In this document: piece by piece, positions 21,345 to 32,043 of the stretch
How positions within the stretch are numbered: the first letter of the stretch is position 1
Layout: each line of letters begins with the position of its first letter
NCBI GenBank assembly: GCA_030159075.1
Contig: BROG01000522.1
Location: 62,001 to 126,000, forward strand
Reading direction: 5' to 3'
Length of the DNA stretch: 64,000 nt
Origin: Atrina japonica
Taxonomy: Eukaryota > Mollusca > Bivalvia > Pterioida > Pinnidae
The notes under the pieces: generated by a model
Told to the model about the DNA's origin: nothing
Database searches by the model: none
What the model saw: the letters and a program-made list of their open reading frames with translations, nothing else
Position numbers and translations under genes: made by a program

Positions 21345-22048
21345 GCTGATATAAAAAATCTCATATACCAAAGTAAAAATTAATAGAATACCCGGTAAAA
21401 ATGGACAAACACGGACCTCTGGAAACCAAGAGGTGAGATCAGGTGCCATGGAGGAGTAAGTATCCCCTGTCGACCGGTCACACCCGCCGTGAGTCCACAG
21501 TCAAGTCCAATGAAATACGTGAGGAGTGTATCCTCGTCACAGTTGGTACAGACGTCTAAACAACCGCCAACGGAAAGGCAACTCAACATTTCACTTAGTG
21601 AAACAGAGTAATCGTAAACAAGACTATTATACCGACCGTAAAATTTGCGTAAACGTTGACATTAAACGCGGTTTTTTATATCCCTGTGTCAATAATTGAG
21701 TAGTTTACCTCTGTATATGAAATCTGTTGTACACGTCCTGGCATATCGGATCATTTGTGAAATATAAACTCCATATGCGGGTGACTGGGGGATATTACTA
21801 CTTAAATGTGAAAAATTTACGATGGGAAAGCCGAAATCGTCGCGTTTGTCGTATAGCTTAGTTGCTAATTTCCCGTCTGTGTTTATATTAAGTAAAATGT
21901 CTAAGTATGAAGCGTGTGCGCTTGATTCTGTTGTATCTTTAATTTTTAGTTCGCTGGGATATATCGCATTGACATATGTATAAAAATTGACATTATTAAT
22001 TGACAAAACGTCGTCGATATTACACACTATTACTGCGCACACGTGCAC
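21345..22048 (-). pseudogene. Reverse-transcriptase retroelement fragment, copy 1
   Basis: The open frame at 22048-21689 reads IDDVLSINNVNFYTYVNAIY, then YPSELKIKDTTESSAHASYL, KLYDKRDDFGFPIVNF and AYGVYISQMIRYARTC. I recognise this as the region after the RT catalytic box (here NIDD, usually YIDD) of an RT family very common in mollusc and other invertebrate genomes. The reading frame then breaks; homology to copy 2 continues to about 21345. It is not full length and has no endonuclease, so it is a dead copy. Confidence 0.8.
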
Positions 22049-22990
22049 ATAAAATATTGTTTCAACTTAATATTTCGTCAGAAACAAATGGGGTTTTGCG
22101 TTCACGATATAGTTGACTGCATTTACGTACTTGTGCTATGGTGTTTACGGGAAGATCAAAACTTACAAATCATAATATGCAAATCGGGATTGAACACTTA
22201 GTTACATGTATGTGTTAAGAATCATATCATATGTATACTGCATTTTTCATAACCGGTCATGCTGGTTAAAAAATAATGTCATTAGTATTTCGTTTTGCAG
22301 TTGACAAAGAAGTTTTCAATGTCGGATACGCCATTTTCAAAACGAACCAAGGTCACGTTCGGGAAAAGGGTTTACTATTTACCAGAATTCATATTTGAAT
22401 AATTATTTATCTTTTTGTCTCAGGTATTTTTATGTAACATTGTAAGTAAACAAAACAATCGTATCAATGTAACTCACCTGTGGCTGTAAACGTCAAACAC
22501 ACTCCAAAACATCGATCTTCCTTTTATCAATAAAATGAGTTACCTGTATTTCAACTAAAATAATCGAAGCAAAACTGAAGTCAATGACATCAAACACATA
22601 AAATTGTATTTATTGGACAAATACATTTATATTTATCATCACGTGTTTTCGTGTCTCCGTGTTTACTCCGGCAATAGCTATTACCTTTTGATATTTAACA
22701 GTAAATTATTTTCTGAAAACCTGTCAGAGTACAATATTTATTTGGAGATTCCGCGTAGCTTATTTTATATTTAGTCCTATAATATAAGCCTTAGTTGGTT
22801 GAAAGCAAACGGTATGTACCATTGAAGGCTTAAATCATTATGATTGGTATTATGTTCATAATGTTTCAGTTAAATAGATTATGTCCGTTAAACATCCTCA
22901 ACCTGAGAATGTTTTAATTATAGATGTTACAAATGTTTCCTACCTAGACTTTTGATATTATAATTGTTATTGATAAGTTTAAACAAATAT
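22049..22990. other. Intergenic DNA, nothing recognised
   Basis: AT-rich sequence without a supported gene or clear repeat. Confidence 0.4.
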
Positions 22991-22995
22991 ATATA

Positions 22996-23120
22996 TTCCT
23001 CCATGACACCTGATCCCACCTCCGGATTCCCAGGTCCGTTTTTGTCCAACAACGCCAGATTTGTATATGTATCCTGGGCATTTTAGATATTTATACTATG
23101 TATCCGAGACTTTATAAAAC
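22996..23120 (+). mobile_element. 3'-tail fragment of the same retroelement
   Basis: The phrase ttcctccatgacacctgatc followed by cccacctccggattcccagg, gtccgtttttgtcc and tatgtatcctgggcatttta matches, with substitutions, the tail of RT copy 2 at about 30375-30480. Only the tail is present. Confidence 0.65.
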
Positions 23121-24576
23121 ACTGAGACAGTCTTGTGATGTCGACTAGCAAACGGGAGTTACCTGTTTCGATCACTGGGTTGTATCTTTAAAATTAGAAA
23201 CGGTTTCTTCGCCAATGAAAGTGAAAGTCACGAATCTTTCGTATGAAATTTAAAACCAATGTGACAAGAAAAGGGAGGCATGTTCAAGGACCGCCCACTG
23301 TAATCCGTAACACAGATAAGGCAATTTACCCATCTACCTTAACCCCGACGCCATAGTATGGGTAAATTGTTTTTGACAAGGCTAACACGGCAACTTAAAA
23401 AAAGTGTGTGTGTGTGTGTGTGTGTGAGTGAGACGTTAATGAAATGTCTGTTGCATTGGGTTAGAGTGGCAAATGTGTCAATCAGACATCTGTATATACA
23501 GAGTGCACAATATCTTAAATTTCATGATTTAAATATCATTTCAAAAAAAGTTTTCTTGTGGGGAACCTATAAAAAAAATACTGCAAATAATATTGCTATT
23601 TACTGATATTGATATAAAGAGATCGGTAAAAAGATAAAATATGCATTAACTTATTCTACTTGACATATATTCTAACCAAAGAATTGCATTTTAGGACAAA
23701 AAACGTTGACATACCGTAAAGAAAATTAAAATATAAATGTTACAAAACGGTTGTATAGATGGGTCTTTTTTACTTATATGCAGTGACACACAATGATCGA
23801 TTTGTTTCCTTTGTTCCAGTTTTATATGACTAATCTTTGTCGCTATCCAACATTTCTACATATCTTATGTAGCAAAGTGAAAGCCTTTTACTCAGGTTCT
23901 GTTTCTATATTTTATTTATATTCTACACACGGTTAATTTGAAATAAAGACAATGTTACAACAAGTACAATGAACATCGACATAATGTACATTACACAAAA
24001 ACTAAGTTTGAAGACATCAGGATTATTAAATCAAAATAAATATCATTCAGTGATATATTACTGGATATCATCAATGAAATATTGCAAATACATATGTAGA
24101 TAAATACTTATTGTAATGTTTATTATATATAGCATGAACTTTTTTAATGAGTTACTTTACAATCTCATTTTAGAACAATATGAAGAAATACAAAATTATA
24201 TAATAACAATGAAAGTACAATACTAAACATAATTACCTTAAGCAGTAGTAGCAAGGAACAGTAACTCTTTCTGCCAATCTTGTCGCCAATATAAATTGCA
24301 TATATTCAAACACGGTATTTATCCACAAAATAAAAAGGAGGGAAATGATATAATTTGTTGATATCATGTAGATATGATCTAATATAAAAGAACCAGTAAA
24401 TTTACAAAGAAAGTACTCAGCAACTCAATCCATATGCGCAGTGGAACTAAAATTTGCTTTAGGGGATTGAACTGACCGTCGACTAAGATAATTGATCTAA
24501 TGATTAAATCCAATACAATCAATAATCAATACAATACAGATATTTAAACGTACCACTCACTTCCCCACACTTATAT
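23121..24576. other. Intergenic DNA with a short (GT)n tract
   Basis: A GT microsatellite lies at 23404-23427. The rest is AT-rich with no recognised gene or element. Confidence 0.45.
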
Positions 24577-24886
24577 ACTAGTAATAACGTGGAGCCGACC
24601 TAGCTCAGTCGGTAGCACACTCGTCTCTTAATCGTGGGGTTGTGAGTTCGAGTTCAGCTGGCGGCAGGTTGGTTTTCTGTCCTTCATATGAGAGAATAAA
24701 AACCAAGGTCCTGTGTCAATGTAGGTGTCGGCACGTTAAAGAACCCTCACTGCTTAATGGCCGTAAGAGCCGAGCATAGGCCAAAATCTGAAGCCCTTCA
24801 CCGGCAATCGGTGACGTCTCCATATGAGTGAAAGATTCTTTAATGGGACGTTAAACAACAATAAACAAACCAACTAGTAATAACGT
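24577..24886 (+). mobile_element. Intact tRNA-derived SINE with 14-bp target-site duplication
   Basis: The element spans 24591-24872 and is bracketed by the perfect repeat actagtaataacgt (24577-24590 and 24873-24886). The head is tRNA-like with an A box (tagctcagtcggtag at 24601) and a B box (gagttcgagtt at about 24645). The body (gtgtcggcacgttaaagaac, gtgacgtctccatatgagtg) and tail (gggacgttaaacaacaataa, then acaaac) are shared with the copies at 1395, 14420 and 32057. The perfect duplication marks a fairly recent insertion, 0.2 kb beyond the 3' end of hydantoinase copy B. Confidence 0.93.
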
Positions 24887-25097
24887 AAGCTTCATATGTA
24901 GGAACGTTATACCGAGTATAACAAAAATTGTATTATACATTATTTCCCTGTACTAGTAGATATTAGATATCTAGTTCATCATATATGGTCGTTTTTATAT
25001 TCTTACGATACATTTTATGTATGTTATTGACCATAATAAAAATAACATAATATGATCGATCCATCTCATTTGTCTGGCTGCCTATCTATGTATCTAT

Positions 25098-28000
25098 CTA
25101 TCCGTACTGATCAAAAACTGTTATGATGTCCTTATGCGTTCCGCATGGTTTATATTTGACATTTTGTTCTAGTCCAAAGGCCTGTGGACCTACAAACCTA
25201 AGAGCTTGGTCGGTTTGGAGAATATCTGGTGCTGGGAGAACCAAAACAGATACTCTCAATCCGTATCGTACACTCTCTGTTGGGATGGATTCCCCAGTGT
25301 CAGTATCTATAAGAACAATTAAATCCGGAACGCATGCCACCACAGAAAGACCCTGCTTTGATTCGTCAATCTTCTGTACCACAAGATTTTCATTCTGAAA
25401 TTCAATTTTCAAAGCAAGCCCGGAATAGGTGTCTGTTCCTTCGACCATCAAATACCCCTTGTTGAAACCTCCCGTTGTCTCACGTTTTACGTTGGTTATT
25501 TTGCCTGATATCAGCTTATTACCACCTACTGTTTCAAGTATTGCATCACTCGAAGGTTTGCTGGCTTCACGGGCACTAATAACAGACTGGCCTATTTTCC
25601 ATGCTTTACTTAGAGAATATAAAACTGTTTTATGAAGAACATCTTCATTTGTTAAGCTGGATATAACTAAACCAGCCGTGCATCCCATCTCTACAACCAC
25701 GTTCCTAAAATGATTTTCAAGATGTTTGGCGGAATCAGTTTTCAAAACAACTGCTCTACGACCCTTGTTGTCGGCAAGAGTAGACGGATACGGGTTGACT
25801 CCATAAATTAGTGGTACGTACATTTGAAGCTCCGGAAAAGCTCTTCCCATTCCGTCACAATCGACTACCGGTATTTCAAGGTCAGCCGAAAGAAGAAGTG
25901 GCTCAATGCCATTCATTCCTCCAATCTCGGCACTCATTAAAGCAACAATATGTTTCTCTCCAATGCCACTAACATCCTCCTCACTCGCATAATTTTTATG
26001 AGGATTGTAATCGTCAATGAAACTCAGTTCGGCCTCGGCTTTTATCTGGCTGCCGTCCTCCATATCTATGACGCCATCGTTATACTTCCCATAATTATAT
26101 AAATCCTGCATGCACCGAAAAGCTCCCTTTGTTTCTGCATGGTTCATTTTTTCTGTAAGTACTAAAGGTGCACCCATGTATGCAACGGCCAAAGTCAAAT
26201 CATTTTGCCGATTGGCACCTGTTAAGAATTTCTTTGGGTCAACAACTTTCATCACTTTGCCCTCCTTTAACGCTTTATGTGCTCTTAGTTTTCCTATATA
26301 AGGCGAACCACCGCCTCCACAACCTAGAATTCCAGAGCCGATACTGATACAATCAATGTCAAATGTAGACAAAATCCATTCGCCGCTAATCTTGTCGATA
26401 TATGGGACTTTTGTCTCAATATTATCCCTTTTCGTCAGCAATTCACCTCTTACTGTAAATTTTTGCTTTTCAAGATTTCTGTTCACTGATCCCTTTGTAG
26501 CGCCATCTTCAGTCTTATTCAGTTCTTGCAAAATTTTGTTTGTTGCTTCATGTGAAGATTTTAAATCTCCAACGGCTTTTACTCTCACCTTAGTGGCATT
26601 TCCAGGCAAATACGCTAATGGAGTGTCAAGTTTTTCTATGATCGTGACTGACTTAAAATCAGCTCCAGCCGCAACTGTTTTTGAAATTGCCAAATTGCAA
26701 GCTTCGTCCATTGCCGAGACATGCGCACGTTCCAAATATTTTTTTTTTACTTTTTGTTTTATGGCATCACTTTCTTCCGGAGATACATTCTGAACTTGAT
26801 TCAATTCCTTTTCGGTGTCTGCTAACATTGCTTCTTCATCAACGTTATCTATGAGATTCACCACATATTCTACGGTCCCGGAAACTTGACTAAGAGCTGC
26901 TCCGATTGCATTAGCCACGTCGGCATATTGCGGCGTTAATATTTCACTAATACCTTTCAAGCCATTTGATTTCTCAACCAAAATACTCCCACCCCCTACC
27001 AGAATCAAGGGAACGTCTTCTGCCGATACCTTCATTTGGTCAATCGATTTTTCTATCATTTGCTTTATCTCTGCAACTGTCTTATGGACAATGGCTTCCG
27101 ATAAATGTTGGACATTTTCTTTGTGCCCTAAACGACAAAGGTTCGCTGCAACTGCGATATCTGTTGCGGTTAATCGCCTGTTTTCCGTGTTTCCTTTATC
27201 AGAAAATACTAAAGATTCATTCATAATATTGTAACCAGCACTCAATGGTCCCACCCTAACAGCATTGGGCTTTTCTATATAAACGTAAGATCCGCCCCCT
27301 AAACCGATGCTTAAAACATCTGGCATTCTAAAGTTAGTTCGCATCCCACCTACTTTCATCTCTGATGAAGCTTCTCTAGGAAACCCTTTCTCAAGAAAAC
27401 CGACATCTGTCGTTGTACCACCAATGTCAACAACTATAGCATTTTTAATATTAGACAGGAAAGCTGCTCCTCTCATACTATTGGTCGGTCCTGATGAAAA
27501 AGTACAAACAGGAAATTTTCGAGCAGTGTCCTCTTTGACTATGGTTCCATCATTTTGCGTTAAATAAAAAGGACAATTCAATCTAAGGTCAGAAAGAGCT
27601 CTCCGAAATCCGTCGATTGTTTTATTCGACAAAGGCGTTAAGCATTCATTCAATATTGCTGCGTTTTCTCGTTCTAATAGTCCAATTTGCCCGAGTTCGC
27701 TGGCAACAGTGACACTGATATTTGGGCTCTTTTGCTTGATTATTTCTCTCACTAAATTCTCTTGATTATTCTGATGTGGTGAAAATACGCCAGACACAAC
27801 AACGTTTTTGATGCCATCTGCCTCTATTTTGTCTAAACATTGAATTATTTCAGTTTCCTTGACCGGAGATATTTCTCTTCCGTCAAATTCGTACCCACCA
27901 TTCACAAAGTATGCTCCACCATTTATATGAAATAGCAAATCTTCAGGAACGTCGATAAATGGTGGGACATCCAGTGACGCTGAACCACACAACCTTATTA

Positions 28001-28280
28001 CAGCTACCTTCACCAAATTCTTCCGCTGAACTATTGCGTTGATAAAATGTGTAGTGCCAATATTTATTTGTGTGACGCCTACATCATAATTCCGCAAAGC
28101 ACTGTTTACCGCTTCTGCTATTGCACATTTCACCCCCGTTGTGATATCGTCTGTCGTCGGTATTTTAGCAAACGACAAAATCTGTACTGGTGCGGATATG
28201 TCTGAGGAGAGAAGGACTGCATCTGTATTAGTTCCGCCGACGTCAACGCCAACAACGACCCGTGTTAATGGTGATGTCAT
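25098..28280 (-). CDS. Hydantoinase/oxoprolinase-DUF917 fusion protein, copy B (intact)
   Basis: 1,060 residues in one uninterrupted frame, ATG at 28280, TGA at 25098. Residues 8-20 (VVVGVDVGGTNTD) are the N-terminal hydantoinase/oxoprolinase ATP-binding motif; 282-292 (IVVDIGGTTTD) is the second ASKHA phosphate motif; 324-331 (SIGLGGGS) is the glycine loop; 344-380 runs GPLSAGYN to LTATDIAVAAN, a form I associate with the HyuA subfamily that travels with DUF917; 425-432 (LILVGGGS) follows. After a variable linker (about 480-620), DUF917 starts at 640 with ISIGSGILGCGGGGSPYIG and contains VVDCDGMGRAFPELQM (805-820). In bacteria the two parts are usually adjacent genes; fusions of about 1,000 residues occur in fungi (recollection). 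Pfam, as I recall, links DUF917 to S-methyl-thiohydantoin desulfurase. A cytosolic ATP-dependent hydantoin-type hydrolase is a reasonable guess; substrate unknown. No signal peptide or membrane segment is evident. Confidence 0.93.
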   Translation of the reverse strand: MTSPLTRVVVGVDVGGTNTDAVLLSSDISAPVQILSFAKIPTTDDITTGVKCAIAEAVNSALRNYDVGVTQINIGTTHFINAIVQRKNLVKVAVIRLCGSASLDVPPFIDVPEDLLFHINGGAYFVNGGYEFDGREISPVKETEIIQCLDKIEADGIKNVVVSGVFSPHQNNQENLVREIIKQKSPNISVTVASELGQIGLLERENAAILNECLTPLSNKTIDGFRRALSDLRLNCPFYLTQNDGTIVKEDTARKFPVCTFSSGPTNSMRGAAFLSNIKNAIVVDIGGTTTDVGFLEKGFPREASSEMKVGGMRTNFRMPDVLSIGLGGGSYVYIEKPNAVRVGPLSAGYNIMNESLVFSDKGNTENRRLTATDIAVAANLCRLGHKENVQHLSEAIVHKTVAEIKQMIEKSIDQMKVSAEDVPLILVGGGSILVEKSNGLKGISEILTPQYADVANAIGAALSQVSGTVEYVVNLIDNVDEEAMLADTEKELNQVQNVSPEESDAIKQKVKKKYLERAHVSAMDEACNLAISKTVAAGADFKSVTIIEKLDTPLAYLPGNATKVRVKAVGDLKSSHEATNKILQELNKTEDGATKGSVNRNLEKQKFTVRGELLTKRDNIETKVPYIDKISGEWILSTFDIDCISIGSGILGCGGGGSPYIGKLRAHKALKEGKVMKVVDPKKFLTGANRQNDLTLAVAYMGAPLVLTEKMNHAETKGAFRCMQDLYNYGKYNDGVIDMEDGSQIKAEAELSFIDDYNPHKNYASEEDVSGIGEKHIVALMSAEIGGMNGIEPLLLSADLEIPVVDCDGMGRAFPELQMYVPLIYGVNPYPSTLADNKGRRAVVLKTDSAKHLENHFRNVVVEMGCTAGLVISSLTNEDVLHKTVLYSLSKAWKIGQSVISAREASKPSSDAILETVGGNKLISGKITNVKRETTGGFNKGYLMVEGTDTYSGLALKIEFQNENLVVQKIDESKQGLSVVACVPDLIVLIDTDTGESIPTESVRYGLRVSVLVLPAPDILQTDQALRFVGPQAFGLEQNVKYKPCGTHKDIITVFDQYG

Positions 28281-28302
28281 ATTTCAGTTGAAAAGTGGAC
28301 CT
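28281..28302 (-). promoter_or_regulatory. 5' leader with splice acceptor, copy B
   Basis: On the minus strand, tttgtttttctag ends at 28301 and is followed by the 20-nt leader GTCCACTTTTCAACTGAAAT, then ATG. The leader aligns without gaps with that of copy A (GT-CAC--TTCAAC--AAA-), so an intron in the leader probably predates the duplication. Confidence 0.65.
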
Positions 28303-29190
28303 AGAAAAACAAAAATGAAAATAAGTTAAAATATCTTGCCATACTACAGTATAACCTTATGGTCGATTACTTAAACCAATGAAGAATCTGAAATGTAGTA
28401 GGGTGCCCAGCGAGTTAGGTTAACAGAGTAACACATGGCTGTATTCTGTATCATTTGAAAGAGGAGACCAAGCCTCATTGAAATATCAATGTCGTCGTTA
28501 TTTGAAGTGGTCAAGTTTTCTTATATTTTGGGTCAAAGTTCAGATCTAGACATTTCAGTAACGCAGTCACATTCAAAAAGGTTGAGGCCCATAGATACAT
28601 GCGTTTTGAGCAAATTAAATTTGCATTATTTAAATAATTATAACTATATTTTTACATTTAGGACTAATTATGATTCGAGGTGGGCATTTATACCTCTAGG
28701 GTGCACATTTGACAATTTTCATCATCTGTTAGATAACCACGATCTTGACACATTATGATTTAAAAAACGGAGTTTTTGTAATAGATTAATACACTCTTTA
28801 GATGTTTTTTTTATATTAACATTTGAATGTTGTCCCCAATAAATGTTGTTTTTCACTGTCTTTCGAAAGAACTGCTTCGACAATGTCTTGGTAAATTTCG
28901 TTCTTGTGATTGGTTAAGCATAATAACTTGTACTCTTGTTCCAGCATTTGTGTAACACTAACGTAGATTGGATTTACAAGGCAGTTTTGGGTATCTCTTT
29001 GTTTACAGAAATGCAAAATACAGAAAATTTTAACCAAATTTGGCAAGGGGTTTTCCCGTGTAAAACTGCATAACGTATATGAATTAAAATGGGGTAAGAC
29101 TCATAAGACACCTAATGGGTATAATAGTTGGGTCTCTTGTCCCAATCTCCTGTAAGTTTGAAGCCCAGCATTCATATCAAAGATCAGTGA

Positions 29191-29193
<3 letters not shown>
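28303..29193. other. Upstream region of copy B, no recognised gene
   Basis: It must contain at least part of the proposed leader intron and perhaps the promoter. Two open frames (28489-28758 plus, 29046-28816 minus) resemble nothing I know. Confidence 0.4.

Positions 29194-29281
<88 letters not shown>
29194..29281. repeat. (TA)n microsatellite
   Basis: About 88 bases of uninterrupted TA. Confidence 0.97.
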
Positions 29282-29285
<4 letters not shown>

Positions 29286-29840
29286 CGACATCTAAAATCC
29301 TTTGTTCAATAGAAATAAAAACTGACAGCGCACAAGGACGATTTGAATTCTTATACTATAATTATCATGAAAAAAGTCAATTCAATAAAAAGCTGAAAGT
29401 TACCAGAAACCGGCACAAAATATTCCTCGGAACAAAACAAACTTCTAATAAGTTAACTGACCAAATAATTTAACCATACAACGAGCAAAAATACGTAATG
29501 TGTTGAATGACAATCGTCTTAGTTAATTACCTGGCAGTGTAAGCAACAAACGGCACGAGATAATCTGTGTGAATAAAGATAAATATGTTGACAAATTTTG
29601 TGTTTTAAATTGCTATATATTTTTTTTGTTAACGAGTTATATTTAAGGAGTGAAACTTGGCACACTCATCAACCCTGACTTACTACTTTGATCAGAAAAA
29701 TAATATTGTGAAAGTAATTCGTAATATTTTTACTATCGATGAAAATATAGTAAATTTCGGGTAAATTTTTGGCTTTTCTCAAATGATGAAATAATTATAT
29801 TTAGACAGTTTATGACTTTTCCGTTTTCGTTTTACGACAT

Positions 29841-30500
29841 ATTTGATGTATGCACTTTCATACTATATCCCAGCGAACTAAAAATTAAAGATACAACAGA
29901 ATCAAGCGCACACGCTTCATACTTAGATATTTTACTTAATATAAACACAGACGGGAAATTAGCAACTAAGCTATACACGACGATTTCGGCTTTCCCATCG
30001 TAAATTTTCCACATTTAAGTAGTAATATCCCTCACTCACTCGCATATGGAGTTTATATTTCACAAATGATCCGATATGCCAGGGCGTACACAACATATGA
30101 AGATTTCATATACAGAGGTAACCTACTAACTGACAAATTATTGACACAGGGGTATCGAAAACCGTGTTTAATGTCAACGGTCCGCAAATTTTACGGTCAG
30201 TATAATAGTCTTGTTTGCAACTACTCTGTTTCACTAAGTGAAATGTTGACTCGCCTTTTCGTTGGCGGTTGTTGAGACGTCTGTACCAATTGTGACGAGG
30301 ATACACTCCTCACTTGTTTCATTGGACTTGACTGTGGACTCACAGCGGGTGTGACCGGTCGACAGGGGATGCTTACTCCTCCATGGCACCTGATCCCACC
30401 TCTTGGTTTCCAGAGGTCCGTGTTTGTCCATTTTTACCGGATTTGTATCTATGTCCTGGACATTCTATTGATTTATACTTTGGTATCTGAATTTTTTATA
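29841..30500 (+). pseudogene. Reverse-transcriptase retroelement fragment, copy 2
   Basis: Closely similar to copy 1 but on the opposite strand. Translations include YPSELKIKDTTESSAHASYL, a frameshift after ATKLY caused by missing bases in the DKRDD region, then YGVYISQMIRYARAYTTYED and LMSTVRKFYGQYNSLV. The tail (acctgatcccacctcttggt, ttgtccatttttaccgg) extends past the coding part. Copies 1 and 2 form inverted repeats around copy B. Confidence 0.82.
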
Positions 30501-30825
30501 TATTTAACCATCACAGAGCAATAATTTCATTTTTCATGTTTAAAGATCCCCCTATAATACAGTAGCAGTGGGTACCCTGTAAAAACACGAAATATAAAAA
30601 ACTGTGACAACGGGAACTTATGACGACAATCACGATTGTAAAATACAAAGATTTTGCTATGATTTGCAAATAAATTTAGCCGTGTGTTACTTCGTTAACC
30701 AAATAATACAAATAGTTCAACAACAGGGTATTTCGACTTTCAGATTTTGATAAATTTGTTCAATGATTTGTATGTGAATGTTTTCTCCAAAGTCTACACG
30801 AACAGAATTTTCAAACAGCCAAAGT

Positions 30826-31250
30826 AATACATTGTCTGTGAGTACTGAATGTCAATGAGTACTGAATGTCAAGTAATACATTGTTTGTGAGTACTGAATG
30901 TCCAAGTAATACATTGTTTGTGAGTACTGAATGTCAAGTAATACATTGTTTGTGAGTACTGAATGTCCAAGTAATACATTGTTTGTGAGTACTGAATGTC
31001 AAGTAATACATTGTTTGTGAGTACTGAATGTCAAGTAATACATTGTTTGTGAGTACTGAATGTCCAAGTAATACATTGTTTGTGAGTACTGAATGTCAAG
31101 TAATACATTGTTTGTGAGTACTGAATGTCAAGTAATACATTGTTTGTGAGTACTGAATGTCAAGTAATACATTGTTTGTGAGTACTGAATGTCCAAGTAA
31201 TACATTGTTTGTGAGTACCAAATGCCAAGTAATATATTGTTTGTGAGTAT
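30826..31250. repeat. 32-33-bp minisatellite
   Basis: About a dozen units of aagtaatacattgtttgtga followed by gtactgaatgtc. Length variants differ by one C at the junction (tcaag or tccaag). Confidence 0.95.
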
Positions 31251-31368
31251 TAAATTTATTTCTACCGATCGGATGTGAAAATTTCCTGGGTTATTTTTGT
31301 GGTTAAATGATTAGTTTATTCCAAACGTAGATAATTTTGTATCGCGTATTTGTTAAACTTCATACATC

Positions 31369-31549
31369 TGATAGGCGTCGGAACCGGGGGGGCTAGGGGG
31401 GGCTTAGCCCCCCCCCACTTTTTTTGCAAAGATAGACATAGGTGTTGAAAGTTGGGGCTTAGCCCCCAGACGTTTCTGGCATGTGTGTGTGTTTAAGTTG
31501 GTTTAGCCCCCCCCCCCCCACTTTCAATTTGCTTTCGACGCCTATGCAT
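31369..31549. mobile_element. Short inverted-repeat element with G/C homopolymer runs
   Basis: The ends ataggcgtcggaa and, in reverse complement, ataggcgtcgaaa are inverted repeats. Inside are gggggggct and agccccccccc blocks twice. It resembles a common non-autonomous element; no target duplication could be fixed. Confidence 0.55.
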
Positions 31550-31584
31550 CTATTTATTTTACAACGATTAACAAACACGTTTGA

Positions 31585-31760
31585 ACAACTTATATAAATG
31601 TCTCTGATGTTGGCGTTAAGGGGTTCTTCCTGTGCTTGGCGACTACCATACCATCTCACATACTCCCCTGTTCAATTCGAGGATCGAACCTGGGTCGCAC
31701 TGGTGAGAAGCGATTGCGCTAATCACTGCGCTAACCGGACACCCGATCTGTTAGCCTATG
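31585..31760 (-). mobile_element. tRNA-derived SINE, second family
   Basis: Read on the minus strand, gtccggttagcgcagtgatt (A box), then caccagtgcgacccaggttc and gatcctcgaattgaac (B box) form a tRNA-like head. The body differs from the SINE at 24591, so this is a separate family. The 3' end is not delimited. Confidence 0.7.
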
Positions 31761-32043
31761 CTTTGCATAAAGATGGTTTTTAGAGGAGAATGGCGTCCGT
31801 TACGAAAATTAAGTCTTGTCATAAACGGATATAAAATGTACTTGTGATAAAACTGCATTGAACATGACACATCAGCGATATATAAATATCACTGGTCACA
31901 CCAACGTTTCCTTCGCTGTAACAAACTGGCTGGCAAGTGAACAATTGTCGTGATATCGAGTAAATCGTTTAGGACTAACTTTATCAGCTATAATTGCCTA
32001 TAAATATAATAATGTAATTACTAATGGTGGCGGATTTTAGATT

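Noticed and set aside
24591..24665. Functional tRNA gene
   Set aside because: The tRNA-like head continues into a SINE body and tail bracketed by a target duplication, and its stems are incomplete.
15236..28280. Bacterial contamination or misassembly as the source of the hydantoinase genes
   Set aside because: The genes sit among eukaryotic SINEs and retroelement fragments, share base composition with the surroundings, and have leader splice acceptors. A flanking-read check would still settle it.
31381..31530. G-quadruplex regulatory element
   Set aside because: The G and C runs belong to a repeat element with inverted ends and pair with each other as a hairpin; no gene promoter is nearby.
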